Shown here: piece by piece, positions 9,523-17,852 of the stretch
Layout: each line of letters begins with the position of its first letter
How positions within the stretch are numbered: the first letter of the stretch is position 1
DNA from: Lachnospiraceae bacterium
GTDB taxonomy: Bacteria > Bacillota_A > Clostridia > Lachnospirales > Lachnospiraceae
Direction of reading: 5' to 3'
Assembly: GCA_028694115.1 (NCBI GenBank)
Contig: JAQUUB010000019.1
Location: 1 to 63,941 of the forward strand
DNA: 63,941 nt
Notes under the pieces: model-generated
Told to the model about the DNA's origin: nothing
The model's input: only the letters and a program-made list of their open reading frames with translations
The model's database searches: none
Program-made: the position numbers and the translations under genes

Positions 9523-10626
9523 TCATTCACCTTTCAAGGCTTTACGTAAAAAGAGCATTGATTTATTTCTTTCGATTTCGATAATATGATTAATTGTTTG
9601 ATAGTCCCACTCCAAGCCCAACATTCTTTCAACCGAGCTGCACTCAGTAACATATAGATCATACAACCCTATTTTTTTCAGAAAACTTTCAGCTTTTGCA
9701 ACGATAAAATCGGATTTACAAAAAGCAAGTGGCTTATTGAAAATCAACCCAAACATCAACCCATGGTATGTACTTGTAACAACCTTTTCAGCGTACTTAA
9801 ATAATCCTAACCATTCAAACGCTGACAATTCTGATTGTTGGATTAGAACATCGCACCAGTCATACTTATCATCATTACACGCAAGACAAATCAGTTTATA
9901 TCCTTTTTCATGTGAATATTCTATTGTCTGATTAATAAATTCCTTGGTAAATAAAACTCCATATACAATAATGTAATTATCAAATTTAGGTTTAATTATA
10001 TTATTGTCATCAGAAAAATCCCATAGCCAAGTTGGGTCTAATACTACTGGCGGCCTAATCCCTGTTATCTCTTCAACAATGTCTGCAGAATTTTCATCAC
10101 GAACTGATATATAATCCAAACCCTTTATTCCATCTATCACGTATTCTGGATGTTTATCGTGATTTGACACCGTGCCAAACGAACATGCATAAGCAACCTT
10201 TTTTTTTGCTTTTAATCCATTTCCAAATAAATATGGATCATTATCAAAAAAAGCAAATGAATAATCCCAAATAATGTCACTACCTAGCACTAAGCAATCC
10301 ATCTCATGTAATGAAAGCTGACTTGCTGTAAACTGTTCTGTATGTGGAATACTATTATAATCCTTCGGAAAATTTTTACGTCGTTTATGATAATCCGAAA
10401 ATGGATTTAAATATTTGCCCAATGATTTATAAAAATTTTTTTTCCATATAGGATCTATCGGATATTTAGAATAATATTGTTTATAGTGCTTCTGGCATAG
10501 ATAGTTAATCTGTTTTACATCATACTCTGGATAAGCTTTCTGTATACTTGCTTGTAATGCATAAGCCTGTGCAAACGTTCCATAGTTTGGCACTCCCCAA
10601 AATGTTAATATATTAATATCATTCAT
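9523..10626 (-). CDS. Polysaccharide pyruvyltransferase family protein
   Basis: A 367-residue member of the PS_pyruv_trans family. It opens with INILTFWGVPNYGTFAQAYALQ, the characteristic N-terminal region, and carries CLVLGSDIIWD near residues 110-120 and VVTSTYHGLMFGLIFNKP near 287-304. Such enzymes add ketal pyruvate from PEP to a sugar, giving negative charge to the polymer. Some relatives have other modifying roles. Its start overlaps the end of the upstream glycosyltransferase by four bases (ATGA type), which implies translational coupling. Confidence 0.83.
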   Translation of the reverse strand: MNDINILTFWGVPNYGTFAQAYALQASIQKAYPEYDVKQINYLCQKHYKQYYSKYPIDPIWKKNFYKSLGKYLNPFSDYHKRRKNFPKDYNSIPHTEQFTASQLSLHEMDCLVLGSDIIWDYSFAFFDNDPYLFGNGLKAKKKVAYACSFGTVSNHDKHPEYVIDGIKGLDYISVRDENSADIVEEITGIRPPVVLDPTWLWDFSDDNNIIKPKFDNYIIVYGVLFTKEFINQTIEYSHEKGYKLICLACNDDKYDWCDVLIQQSELSAFEWLGLFKYAEKVVTSTYHGLMFGLIFNKPLAFCKSDFIVAKAESFLKKIGLYDLYVTECSSVERMLGLEWDYQTINHIIEIERNKSMLFLRKALKGE

Positions 10627-12590
10627 GTTACGCTTCTCCGATCTTGAATACCATCTTGAATGTAATGACAGTAATTTGTGTTTTTCTTCCCTTTTCCCTT
10701 ATATCTCCACTCTAACTTTTGAGGCACTGCCTCATACTGAGATAAATAGCATTTATTATATTCGTCACCTAATGTTCTCAGCATCAACATCATATCTCCA
10801 TCTGCAAAATGAATATTATCTAATGCATTATCATCAAGGCCATATTTTTTACACATCATTAAAATCATATCAATGAAAAAATATGTCGAATAGTCTTTAT
10901 ACTTTAAATAATATTCTCTAAATACTTCATCAACGACTTTTACAAAGAGAGAGCCCTTTCTAGAAGCAAAAAAATATCCAGACCACGAGCAATTGTATTT
11001 TTCATATTTCATAAAGTATCTTGTCGAAGAGAATTCCAAAGATTCAATTGGCTTATTATTTAGATTTTTCAACAGATCCATCTTATTAAAAAACATTATC
11101 GTTGAATCAATCCAAATTCCTCCATTATTTTTCAAAAGATTAAATCTCAATATATCTGAAAAAACTTGTATGGATATTTTCCCCTTCTCAAAATCAGTGA
11201 GAATAATATTATCAATATCAGTGAATTTCCTATAATTATTTTTATCAATCAGATGAATTGTGCAATCTGGATAGTACTTATACACCGTCTCCGTACACGC
11301 CTTGACTAATTCAGGAGCCGTATCAAATCCATCCCACCAAAATAAAAAAATATTATTACAAACAGGACACTCATCCAGTTCTGTCTTTCTATCCGTATAT
11401 GAAGTAATTATTTCTTTGACTCTCGAGTCAATAATTGGAAGGTATTTGTTAATTTCCTTAAAATTATTATCTCGTCTTCTTCTAAATTTAATTTGATAAC
11501 GTGTTTTAACCAAGCCATTCTTAACAAGGTATTTAAATATAAATCTTGTATTATCAAGGAACAACTTTATTGTTTTTAAGTCAGATTTTAACTTTAATCT
11601 AATATATGAATATAGAAAAGCAGGGAAATATAATCTACCAAAAACACGAATCCAAGTTCTTGCCGAATACGACAAGTCTCTAAACAATTTTAAAGATGTA
11701 GTATATACTTCATCTTTTCGAAGGTGGTAATACAACTTACGAAATTGTTCAAAGTCAGTCTTCATTAATCGTTCAAAAACAGATTCAACTTCAAAAAAAT
11801 ATAATGCGTATGCTTGCTTTGTAGATAAACCTTCATTTACTAGCAGATTTTTCAAAGAATTATATGCTAATTTACTTTTTTCCATATGACGTTCTATGGT
11901 ATTACTAACCATCATAGAATTTTGATTGCCTACATTATAAAAATAGTCTTTAGGACCCTTTATCGCCTTACACCCTCTTGAATGAAATAACACCAAATAT
12001 GTAAATATTGAATCTTCACCAAGAGTGACCTCGCGATAATTGAAAAAGGTTTCCACAACTGCTTTCACAACATTTGTGCGATAAAGCTTATTCCATCTAG
12101 AAATAAAAATTTTGTCGGAGAAATCAATTTTTCCATCCAACAAATAATGCTCCCTTAATTTTTGAAATTGTTCACCAACAATTTTAATGTCTTCAGATAA
12201 TATGACCGGGATAAATTGACCATTATTATTTCTATAAAAACCTGATGCTACAAAGTCGATATCATCGTCCATTTGAGAAAGTAAATCCCAAAGATACAGT
12301 GGTCCTATATAATCATCAGGATCAAGAAATGCAATATACTCTCCTGTCGCTTGATTAACACCATAAATCGTAGCATCTACTAATCCACCATTTGGCTTTG
12401 AAAAAACCCTAATTCTACTATCTGTTAAAGCAAAGTCATCAATTATTTGTATACTTGAATCAGTAGATCCATCATTAATTAAAATAATCTCTAGATTATC
12501 GTACTTCTGATTAATGATTGATGATATCGATTTATTCAGATACTGTTCTTGATTATAGATCGGAACTATAACTGATATTTTACCTTCCAT
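10623..12590 (-). CDS. Two-domain glycosyltransferase: GT2 plus capsular-synthesis (GT32-like) domain
   Basis: A 655-residue fusion. Residues 1-230 are a GT2 domain with ISVIVPIYNQEQYL, NDGSTDSS and FLDPDDYI (DxD-type metal site). A basic linker of about 120 residues follows. Residues about 405-650 are a capsule-synthesis domain with NNIFLFWWDGFDTAPELVKAC and ILRFNLLKNNGGIWIDSTIM (second DxD-like site). Two transferase domains in one chain could add two successive sugars. The reading frame is uninterrupted and the linker does not look like a recent join. Confidence 0.85.
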   Translation of the reverse strand: MEGKISVIVPIYNQEQYLNKSISSIINQKYDNLEIILINDGSTDSSIQIIDDFALTDSRIRVFSKPNGGLVDATIYGVNQATGEYIAFLDPDDYIGPLYLWDLLSQMDDDIDFVASGFYRNNNGQFIPVILSEDIKIVGEQFQKLREHYLLDGKIDFSDKIFISRWNKLYRTNVVKAVVETFFNYREVTLGEDSIFTYLVLFHSRGCKAIKGPKDYFYNVGNQNSMMVSNTIERHMEKSKLAYNSLKNLLVNEGLSTKQAYALYFFEVESVFERLMKTDFEQFRKLYYHLRKDEVYTTSLKLFRDLSYSARTWIRVFGRLYFPAFLYSYIRLKLKSDLKTIKLFLDNTRFIFKYLVKNGLVKTRYQIKFRRRRDNNFKEINKYLPIIDSRVKEIITSYTDRKTELDECPVCNNIFLFWWDGFDTAPELVKACTETVYKYYPDCTIHLIDKNNYRKFTDIDNIILTDFEKGKISIQVFSDILRFNLLKNNGGIWIDSTIMFFNKMDLLKNLNNKPIESLEFSSTRYFMKYEKYNCSWSGYFFASRKGSLFVKVVDEVFREYYLKYKDYSTYFFIDMILMMCKKYGLDDNALDNIHFADGDMMLMLRTLGDEYNKCYLSQYEAVPQKLEWRYKGKGKKNTNYCHYIQDGIQDRRSVT

Positions 12591-12616
12591 TTTTTACCTT
12601 CTTTCGTTTCACACAC

Positions 12617-13747
12617 TTACCATGGAAACTCGTTTGTTGATTTCAAAGCATTCTTAATCGCCTCAAGATTTTTATAGCCACTTCTTGTATCAGGCTCCAA
12701 ATATCCACCTTCTGCCCATTCATTCCATGCATACATAAAAATCATATCCTTGCTGTAAATATTCTTTGCTCTGATAATCTGTTGTGTTAAATATTTTTCA
12801 AATTTCTCAGGTGTATCCCCAACAAATATTTCTCCACGCTCTCCTTTGCGTGGGGTATTATCCCATCCAACAAATGCACCAGGAACGTTCTTTTCTGTTT
12901 CTGGCTTTCTTGTAAGAATTTTATTCCACGCCTCATCATAACTAATTTGATTGCTTTTATTGAAGAATCCGACACCGTATCTCATTAAATCAAAACCAAA
13001 GTTCTTTTCTACAAATGCTGCTACTTTTCTTCTAAGAGCTTTAATATATTTATGATTATTCTTAAACATATCATGTCTAGCATATAAAGGCTGAAATTCG
13101 ATATTATATTTAAAACGTGAATCATCCTTATCTGCTTTCAAATCGAAGTCAATATTCTGATATGCATAAGTCAGCCCCTCAAAGCCTTCTTGAATCGCCA
13201 ACTCATTCCAGTAATCTAACATTTCATTTAGACATTCAATAACTTCAGGTCTATATATTACCACTAGCGGTTTTCCATCATCACAAATATACCGAGAATC
13301 TTTAAAAAATGGTAATAGGTAATCAAAATGCTCTTTCCATTCTCTTTTTTCACCATACAGCTGCGGAATTAATACCTTTGTTTCGCCTACCCATGCACGA
13401 GTCCAAGGTTCATTCGCCCAGCAAACACAGAACGGAATATCAATATCTCTATTCTTCAGCATATTTTCCATAGGTTTTTCAAGAAGTAGTTTTCCATTAA
13501 ACCAATAATGATAATAACAAAAGCCATATACACCGTACTCTTTTGCGATTTTAGCTTGCCAAACTTGAACGTTGGGATCCAATAAATTATAGTAATTCTC
13601 ATTTAAAGGTACTCGCGGCTGTTCATGTCCCTCATATAAAGGTTGTGCTTTTTTGACATTTACCCATTCCGTAAATCCTTTTCCCCACCATTCATTGTTC
13701 TCTGGTATTTCATGAAACTGAGGAAGATAAAAAGTAATAATTTTCAT
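12617..13747 (-). CDS. WbsX-type glycosyltransferase / GH99-like domain protein
   Basis: A 376-residue protein that opens with MKIITFYLPQFHEIPENNEWWGKGFTEW, the hallmark of the WbsX family found in O-antigen and capsule loci. Further signatures are GVYGFCYYHYWFNGKLLL near residues 72-89, CWANEPWTRAW near 108-118 and YAWNEWAEGGYLEPD near 340-354. The family resembles GH99 hydrolases but is generally treated as part of polysaccharide assembly. The enzymatic reaction here is not known. Confidence 0.85.
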   Translation of the reverse strand: MKIITFYLPQFHEIPENNEWWGKGFTEWVNVKKAQPLYEGHEQPRVPLNENYYNLLDPNVQVWQAKIAKEYGVYGFCYYHYWFNGKLLLEKPMENMLKNRDIDIPFCVCWANEPWTRAWVGETKVLIPQLYGEKREWKEHFDYLLPFFKDSRYICDDGKPLVVIYRPEVIECLNEMLDYWNELAIQEGFEGLTYAYQNIDFDLKADKDDSRFKYNIEFQPLYARHDMFKNNHKYIKALRRKVAAFVEKNFGFDLMRYGVGFFNKSNQISYDEAWNKILTRKPETEKNVPGAFVGWDNTPRKGERGEIFVGDTPEKFEKYLTQQIIRAKNIYSKDMIFMYAWNEWAEGGYLEPDTRSGYKNLEAIKNALKSTNEFPW

Positions 13748-13770
13748 TTTGATTTCCTTTCCACATGCTA

Positions 13771-14865
13771 TCAGACTCTACTAAGCAGTTGTTTATAATA
13801 GTCCGTTAATAGAGTAGCCGATTTCTCAATATTAAAAATACTATTCCGTAATTCCGGCATTTCACGATTGGTCTTATCACGTGCTGCTGCAATCACAATA
13901 TTTGCCCAGACTTTTTTCTCATCATTTAATGGAACAAATTTTACTTTGTTAGTAAATTCAACCTCTTCTGGCACTTTGTCTGAAAAAATGCACGGTAAAC
14001 CAGAAAACTGCGCTTCAACACCCACAACCGGCAAACCTTCAAACAACGATGGCATAACAAATACATCCATCGCTTGATATAACTCCCCCACATCAGCTCT
14101 ATTGCCTAAAAATCTAATGTGATCATTCAAGTCCAATTTCTCTACATATTTTTTTATTTCATCCAGTTTTTCACCCACACCTATTAACAGAAGTACGCAA
14201 TTATTTTCACTTTTCAATATCTCCGCGAAAATATCAATTAGAAATTTATGATTTTTTTGATAAGACATTCTGCCAATATGACCAATGACTATTTCATCTT
14301 TAATTCCTAACTCTGCTCTCTTTTTTATTCTAACTTTTTCATCAAACAAAAATCTATCGATTTCAATTGCGTTTGGAATATATGTATACTTCTTTCCCGG
14401 AAACAAAAATTCCCCGGCTGCTTTACCACAAGCACAATAATAATTTGCAACCTCTGGCAATTTCAATTTGAAATAAGATTTTAAAAAATATTTAAAATCT
14501 CTATCTATTGCTGTATTATGACTATGTGCAATACGAATTGGTATATTTGCCTTCTTAGCCGCTAATAGTGGCAGATAACTCATAGAATCAATATGCGAAT
14601 GTACAATTTTATACTCAGTATGAGTCGCATAGAATTCTTTCATATATTTAAAATATGACAAGTAATTCTGCGGATAAAGCCGAGGAGCATAGTATACTTT
14701 TCCACCAAGTGATTCTATCTCGTCATCATAATCGCTTCTATTGGAACGATGTGTCAGAAAATCAAATTGGATCTCGTTTCGATCGATATTTCTATAATAA
14801 TTCATTAGCATTGTTTCCAAACCAGCTCGATGCATATCATTTACACATTGCAGGATTCGTATCAT
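13771..14865 (-). CDS. Glycosyltransferase family 4 (EpsF-like)
   Basis: A 364-residue GT-B enzyme. The start is set at the Met of MIRILQCVNDMHRAGLETM because GAGAGGAG lies eight bases upstream, whereas the longer open frame has an unrelated basic leader. The N-terminal Gly/Ala-rich acceptor region, the HSHIDSMS segment, VIGHIGRMSYQKNH near residue 230 and the nucleotide-sugar site VMPSLFEGLPVVGVEAQFSGLPCI near 290-313 (EGLPxxxxEA) are all present. It adds a sugar to the repeat unit from the cytoplasmic side. Confidence 0.86.
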   Translation of the reverse strand: MIRILQCVNDMHRAGLETMLMNYYRNIDRNEIQFDFLTHRSNRSDYDDEIESLGGKVYYAPRLYPQNYLSYFKYMKEFYATHTEYKIVHSHIDSMSYLPLLAAKKANIPIRIAHSHNTAIDRDFKYFLKSYFKLKLPEVANYYCACGKAAGEFLFPGKKYTYIPNAIEIDRFLFDEKVRIKKRAELGIKDEIVIGHIGRMSYQKNHKFLIDIFAEILKSENNCVLLLIGVGEKLDEIKKYVEKLDLNDHIRFLGNRADVGELYQAMDVFVMPSLFEGLPVVGVEAQFSGLPCIFSDKVPEEVEFTNKVKFVPLNDEKKVWANIVIAAARDKTNREMPELRNSIFNIEKSATLLTDYYKQLLSRV

Positions 14866-14995
14866 TGCAAGTCTCCTCTCTGTCAATATAAGTATTTTTT
14901 CTCTAATTATAGAGGCTTTAGCTTTGCTATTGTTTCCATGACTTTTTCCTGACTCTAAACTCCTCTTCAATACTGGTAATCTTGTATTAGTATTT

Positions 14996-15999
14996 TTAAT
15001 ACGACTTGTTTTTCCTGATGCACATTACTGTGGAAGAAGGATAGAATATAAATAACAGTATTTTACAGTTCTTTATAATATTCATACCAATAATCGGAAT
15101 TCCTATCCCCACTATTATCCCAAGTAAAACATGTAATAAATAGTTGTTTACCCCTATTTTAAGAAGTACTATTCTAAATCCAGCAGTAAATATTGTATGC
15201 AATAGATATATTGGAAAAGAATATCTGCTAAGCACTAGCATACATTTTTCTACACAGTCACATTTATCAAGCAAACTAACAGCCACAATGCTTGTAACAA
15301 TTCCCAATACCGCAAAAAAGCGACTTGTAATAGCGTTTTCGTTTATGATATTCAAGAAAAATATTGCCCCAAGCACTTGACTTATAATTATTGAATTTTT
15401 AATTATTAGTGGCCATTCCCTGATTTTTTTTATATTAACAACTGTCCCTAATCCGAAAAATAATGACATCCACATACTTGAAGCAAGAATTCCTAAATTA
15501 ATCGGCATAATACTTACAAACGTACAAATCGTTGTAAGTATTAGATTAGGAGTTGTCCCCCCCCCCCAGGTATAATTGACCAGATCACAAATAGAATGAA
15601 TAACGCATATAAAAACCAATACTGTGCTACAGGTGTTCTCCAAAGCATTAAAATATCACTAATACTACTGCTATTATTAACTCCGGAAGTAACACTGTTA
15701 ATCAGAATATAAATGCTTGAAAACACAAAATACGGTATGCCTAAATTAAACAATTTATGTAAAAGAAATTTTTTTCTTGTTCCTTTTGCTTCCCATCCTC
15801 CAGTCAATCTATATACATATCCGCTAAGAAACATAAATAAAGGAACATGAAAAGTCCAAATATATTCTTCAACAAATACCATGCTCTTCGGGATTGATAT
15901 TCCCGCTTTTCGTATTCCCATTATTACATGACCAAAAACCACAAGAAAGCAAGCTAACCCTTTAAGCTGATCAACAAAACTATCTCTCGTTTTCTCCAC
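14996..15999 (-). pseudogene. Acyltransferase-3 family gene, out of frame at a G11 tract (probably phase-variable)
   Basis: Two overlapping frames make up one membrane O-acyltransferase of about 334 residues. The upstream part starts at a GTG (15999) behind GGAGGG and has the catalytic region DQLKGLACFLVVFGHVIMG. The downstream part carries the remaining membrane segments. The frame breaks exactly at a run of eleven G (coding strand) at 15558-15568, and a run of 9 or 12 would restore one protein. Such enzymes acetylate or otherwise acylate exported sugars. The G run suggests reversible on/off switching rather than simple decay, but an assembly or sequencing error in the run is possible. Confidence 0.82.
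15558..15568 (-). repeat. G11 homopolymer inside the acyltransferase gene
   Basis: Eleven consecutive C on the plus strand, G on the coding strand. It encodes the glycines of …SIIPGGGG and lies about 145 codons into the gene. It is the point where the reading frame changes. Runs of this length are rare in an AT-rich gene and are typical slipped-strand mispairing sites. Confidence 0.9.
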
Positions 16000-16107
16000 T
16001 GTCTCTACCCTCCATATGTATTTCGCCTCATAACTATGTTCTATTTCACTACCTCTGTTCAGATGCAGCACTTCCAATGTATTGTTCATAAACCAGAGTG
16101 CTCCATA

Positions 16108-16277
16108 CAAACGCAGGTAGTGATACTGAAAGTTCTTATGATAAAATCATCTGCTGTTACTGAACCTAGGTAGCGAGATAAAAATTGCTCTCGCAGCTCT
16201 ACTCATCTTTCGAAAAGTGCCGTAAATACGCTATTTTTCAGGCGTTTTCACTATGTACATCTCACTACCTGCGTTCG
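16108..16277. repeat. 170-bp element bounded by 16-bp inverted repeats
   Basis: CAAACGCAGGTAGTGA at 16108-16123 faces TCACTACCTGCGTTCG at 16262-16277, matching 15 of 16 positions as inverted repeats. Inside, a partial third copy (CTAGGTAGCGAGA, near 16166) begins a hairpin GCGAGA…TCTCGC. The interval is non-coding and lies between the GT4 gene and the acyltransferase gene. It could be a small non-autonomous transposon (MITE-like), or an invertible promoter segment as found at other gut-bacterial surface-polysaccharide loci. I see no recombinase gene nearby. Confidence 0.6.
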
Positions 16278-16316
16278 GTTAGAGGAGATTATTCACCATC
16301 AAACTTTTTTATTTAT

Positions 16317-17489
16317 TCACCCTCTATACAATTCCATTGTTCTCTCAACTACAGCATCCCAACTATATTTACCACATATGAAATCCGCAGCTTCATCTTT
16401 ATAACCCTGTACCATTTTTTCATAATCACATGCATTCTGCAGCTTGTTTTGAAGATCTGACACATTAGACTTATTAAATATCAAAGCCTTGTCTTCAACC
16501 ACCGACGCACATTCATCTATGTCAGATACTAAACAGCAATTCCCATAGCTCATTGCCTCTAGTAAACTAAGAGGCATACCTTCCAAATCACTTGGTAAGA
16601 CATATACATATGCATTGCTATAAAGTTCATCTAACTCTTTCCCCTGTATAAATCCAGTAAAAATAATTCTTGTATCAGGTTTTGCCATAGTTTTTAATTC
16701 ATTTGCAAATTCTTCCGTATCAGAACTTCCACCTGCTATTACAAGTTTTTTTTCTGTTTTTACATTCTTAAACGCTTCAATTAAATATCTCAAACCTTTT
16801 TCTGGAACTAGCCTACCCAGAAATAAGATGTAATCATCTTTATTAAGTCCATATTTTTGTTTAATTATATCTGCTTCCCTAATCTGAGGTCTATTCACAC
16901 CATTCGGAATAAACCTAGTCCTTCTTTCGTATGTCCTCATAAAATAATTCTGCACACCTTCTGAAAGAGCAATTATTTCATCTGCATATTTTGCTGCACA
17001 CTTTTCTCCAAGCATAATATATGTACTGGCGAGTTTTCCCCATTTTGCTCTTTGATGATCCAACCCATGAATTGTAGCAACACAGCGTTTACCAAAGAGT
17101 TTCGGAAGCCATAACATAGCACAAGGTCCTTCTGCATGAAAATGTACAACATCGTACTTACCAAAAGCCGCACAGAATGCTCCTGCAACTGATGCTGTCA
17201 TAGCAGCCAGACCTTTTCTATTTATTGTAAATACTGATTTGAGTCTTACACCTTTATAATCAGTTAATTGACCATTATCAAATTCTTTACCGCTAACATG
17301 ATGACCTTTGCGGTTATAACACGTAACATTATTTCCAAGATTAACCATCCTTGTCGCTAATTCTTCCACAACAATTTCAATACCGCCTTCTCTTGACGGG
17401 ATACGCTTGTGACCTAGCATAGCTATATTTAATTGTTTTTTATAATTAGTCTTTGCCTTACGATTCTCTTTAGACTTCTTACCCGCCAT
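16317..17489 (-). CDS. Glycosyltransferase family 4, rhamnosyltransferase-like (early repeat-unit step)
   Basis: A 390-residue GT-B protein. It begins with a basic leader, then LNIAMLGHKRIPSREGGIEIVVEEL (residues about 20-44), which is typical of DUF1972/GT4 rhamnosyltransferases acting second in repeat assembly. The donor site LPSDLEGMPLSLLEAMSYGNCCL lies near residues 298-320. It is the first glycosyltransferase after the priming enzyme in transcription order, which supports an early step. It is preceded by a terminator-like hairpin, a structured region and a tandem repeat, so its expression may be controlled separately from upstream genes. Confidence 0.85.
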   Translation of the reverse strand: MAGKKSKENRKAKTNYKKQLNIAMLGHKRIPSREGGIEIVVEELATRMVNLGNNVTCYNRKGHHVSGKEFDNGQLTDYKGVRLKSVFTINRKGLAAMTASVAGAFCAAFGKYDVVHFHAEGPCAMLWLPKLFGKRCVATIHGLDHQRAKWGKLASTYIMLGEKCAAKYADEIIALSEGVQNYFMRTYERRTRFIPNGVNRPQIREADIIKQKYGLNKDDYILFLGRLVPEKGLRYLIEAFKNVKTEKKLVIAGGSSDTEEFANELKTMAKPDTRIIFTGFIQGKELDELYSNAYVYVLPSDLEGMPLSLLEAMSYGNCCLVSDIDECASVVEDKALIFNKSNVSDLQNKLQNACDYEKMVQGYKDEAADFICGKYSWDAVVERTMELYRG

Positions 17490-17589
17490 AGTGATTGGTT
17501 ACTCCCTCATATCCTGCTTTCAGTGGAACAATTCTACCACTTCAAAAATTTGTTCTTTTTCTAACTTTTTACTAATTAAAAACGACAAA

Positions 17590-17617
17590 CAGCGGAAGAC
17601 TGATCATCCATCCGCTG
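17590..17617 (-). terminator. Terminator-like hairpin upstream of the GT4 gene
   Basis: On the minus strand CAGCGGA pairs with TCCGCTG around a 14-base loop and is followed by TTTGTCGTTTTTAATTAG. It lies between the priming transferase and the remaining glycosyltransferase genes. That position suggests an intra-operon terminator or attenuator that must be read through for the long downstream operon. Confidence 0.55.
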
Positions 17618-17738
17618 CGGCACCTCAACCCTCCTTAGTCGGCCAAAACGCTTGATTTCCCAAGCCTTTCGCTCACTTTTCCGGGTAAGAAAATATGAAC
17701 TTCGAAGTATAGCCATTCGGCTCACAACCTCTTGTCCC
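17618..17738 (-). ncRNA. Candidate structured RNA leader before the GT4 gene
   Basis: This 120-base non-coding stretch, read on the minus strand, contains a perfect ten-base palindrome (ACTTCGAAGT), a GCTTG…CAAGC hairpin, and CGGAAAA…TTTTGGCCG complementarity enclosing it, ending directly at the terminator hairpin. It is more GC-rich than its surroundings. I could not match it to a named riboswitch. By position it could act like the EAR antitermination RNA of Bacillus eps operons, but no sequence similarity is claimed. Confidence 0.35.
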
Positions 17739-17850
17739 TATTATGCCGTATTCATATTATGACGTAAGCATATTATGCCGTATTCATATTATGCCCTAAC
17801 CATATTATGCCCTAACCATATTATGACCTAAACATATTATGCTCTATCAA
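17739..17850. repeat. Seven tandem 16-bp repeats
   Basis: Seven head-to-tail units of exactly 16 bp with consensus TATTATGMCSTAWNCA on the plus strand. Units 1 and 3 are identical, units 4 and 5 are identical, and the others differ at two to five positions. The array ends three bases after the stop codon of the priming transferase. Read on the minus strand, each unit carries CATAATA, and the best units carry TTACGTCATAA, close to the operator core seen at the locus promoter. It could be a multi-site protein-binding array or a variable-number tandem repeat. Confidence 0.9.
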
Positions 17851-17852
17851 TT

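Noticed and set aside
10623..12590. Recent accidental fusion of two glycosyltransferase genes
   Set aside because: The frame, linker and spacing look settled, with no deletion signs as in the defence island.
17618..17738. c-di-GMP riboswitch
   Set aside because: The conserved class I and II core sequences could not be found; kept only as an unnamed structured region.
17739..17850. CRISPR array
   Set aside because: The 16-bp units are directly tandem without spacers and there are no cas genes.
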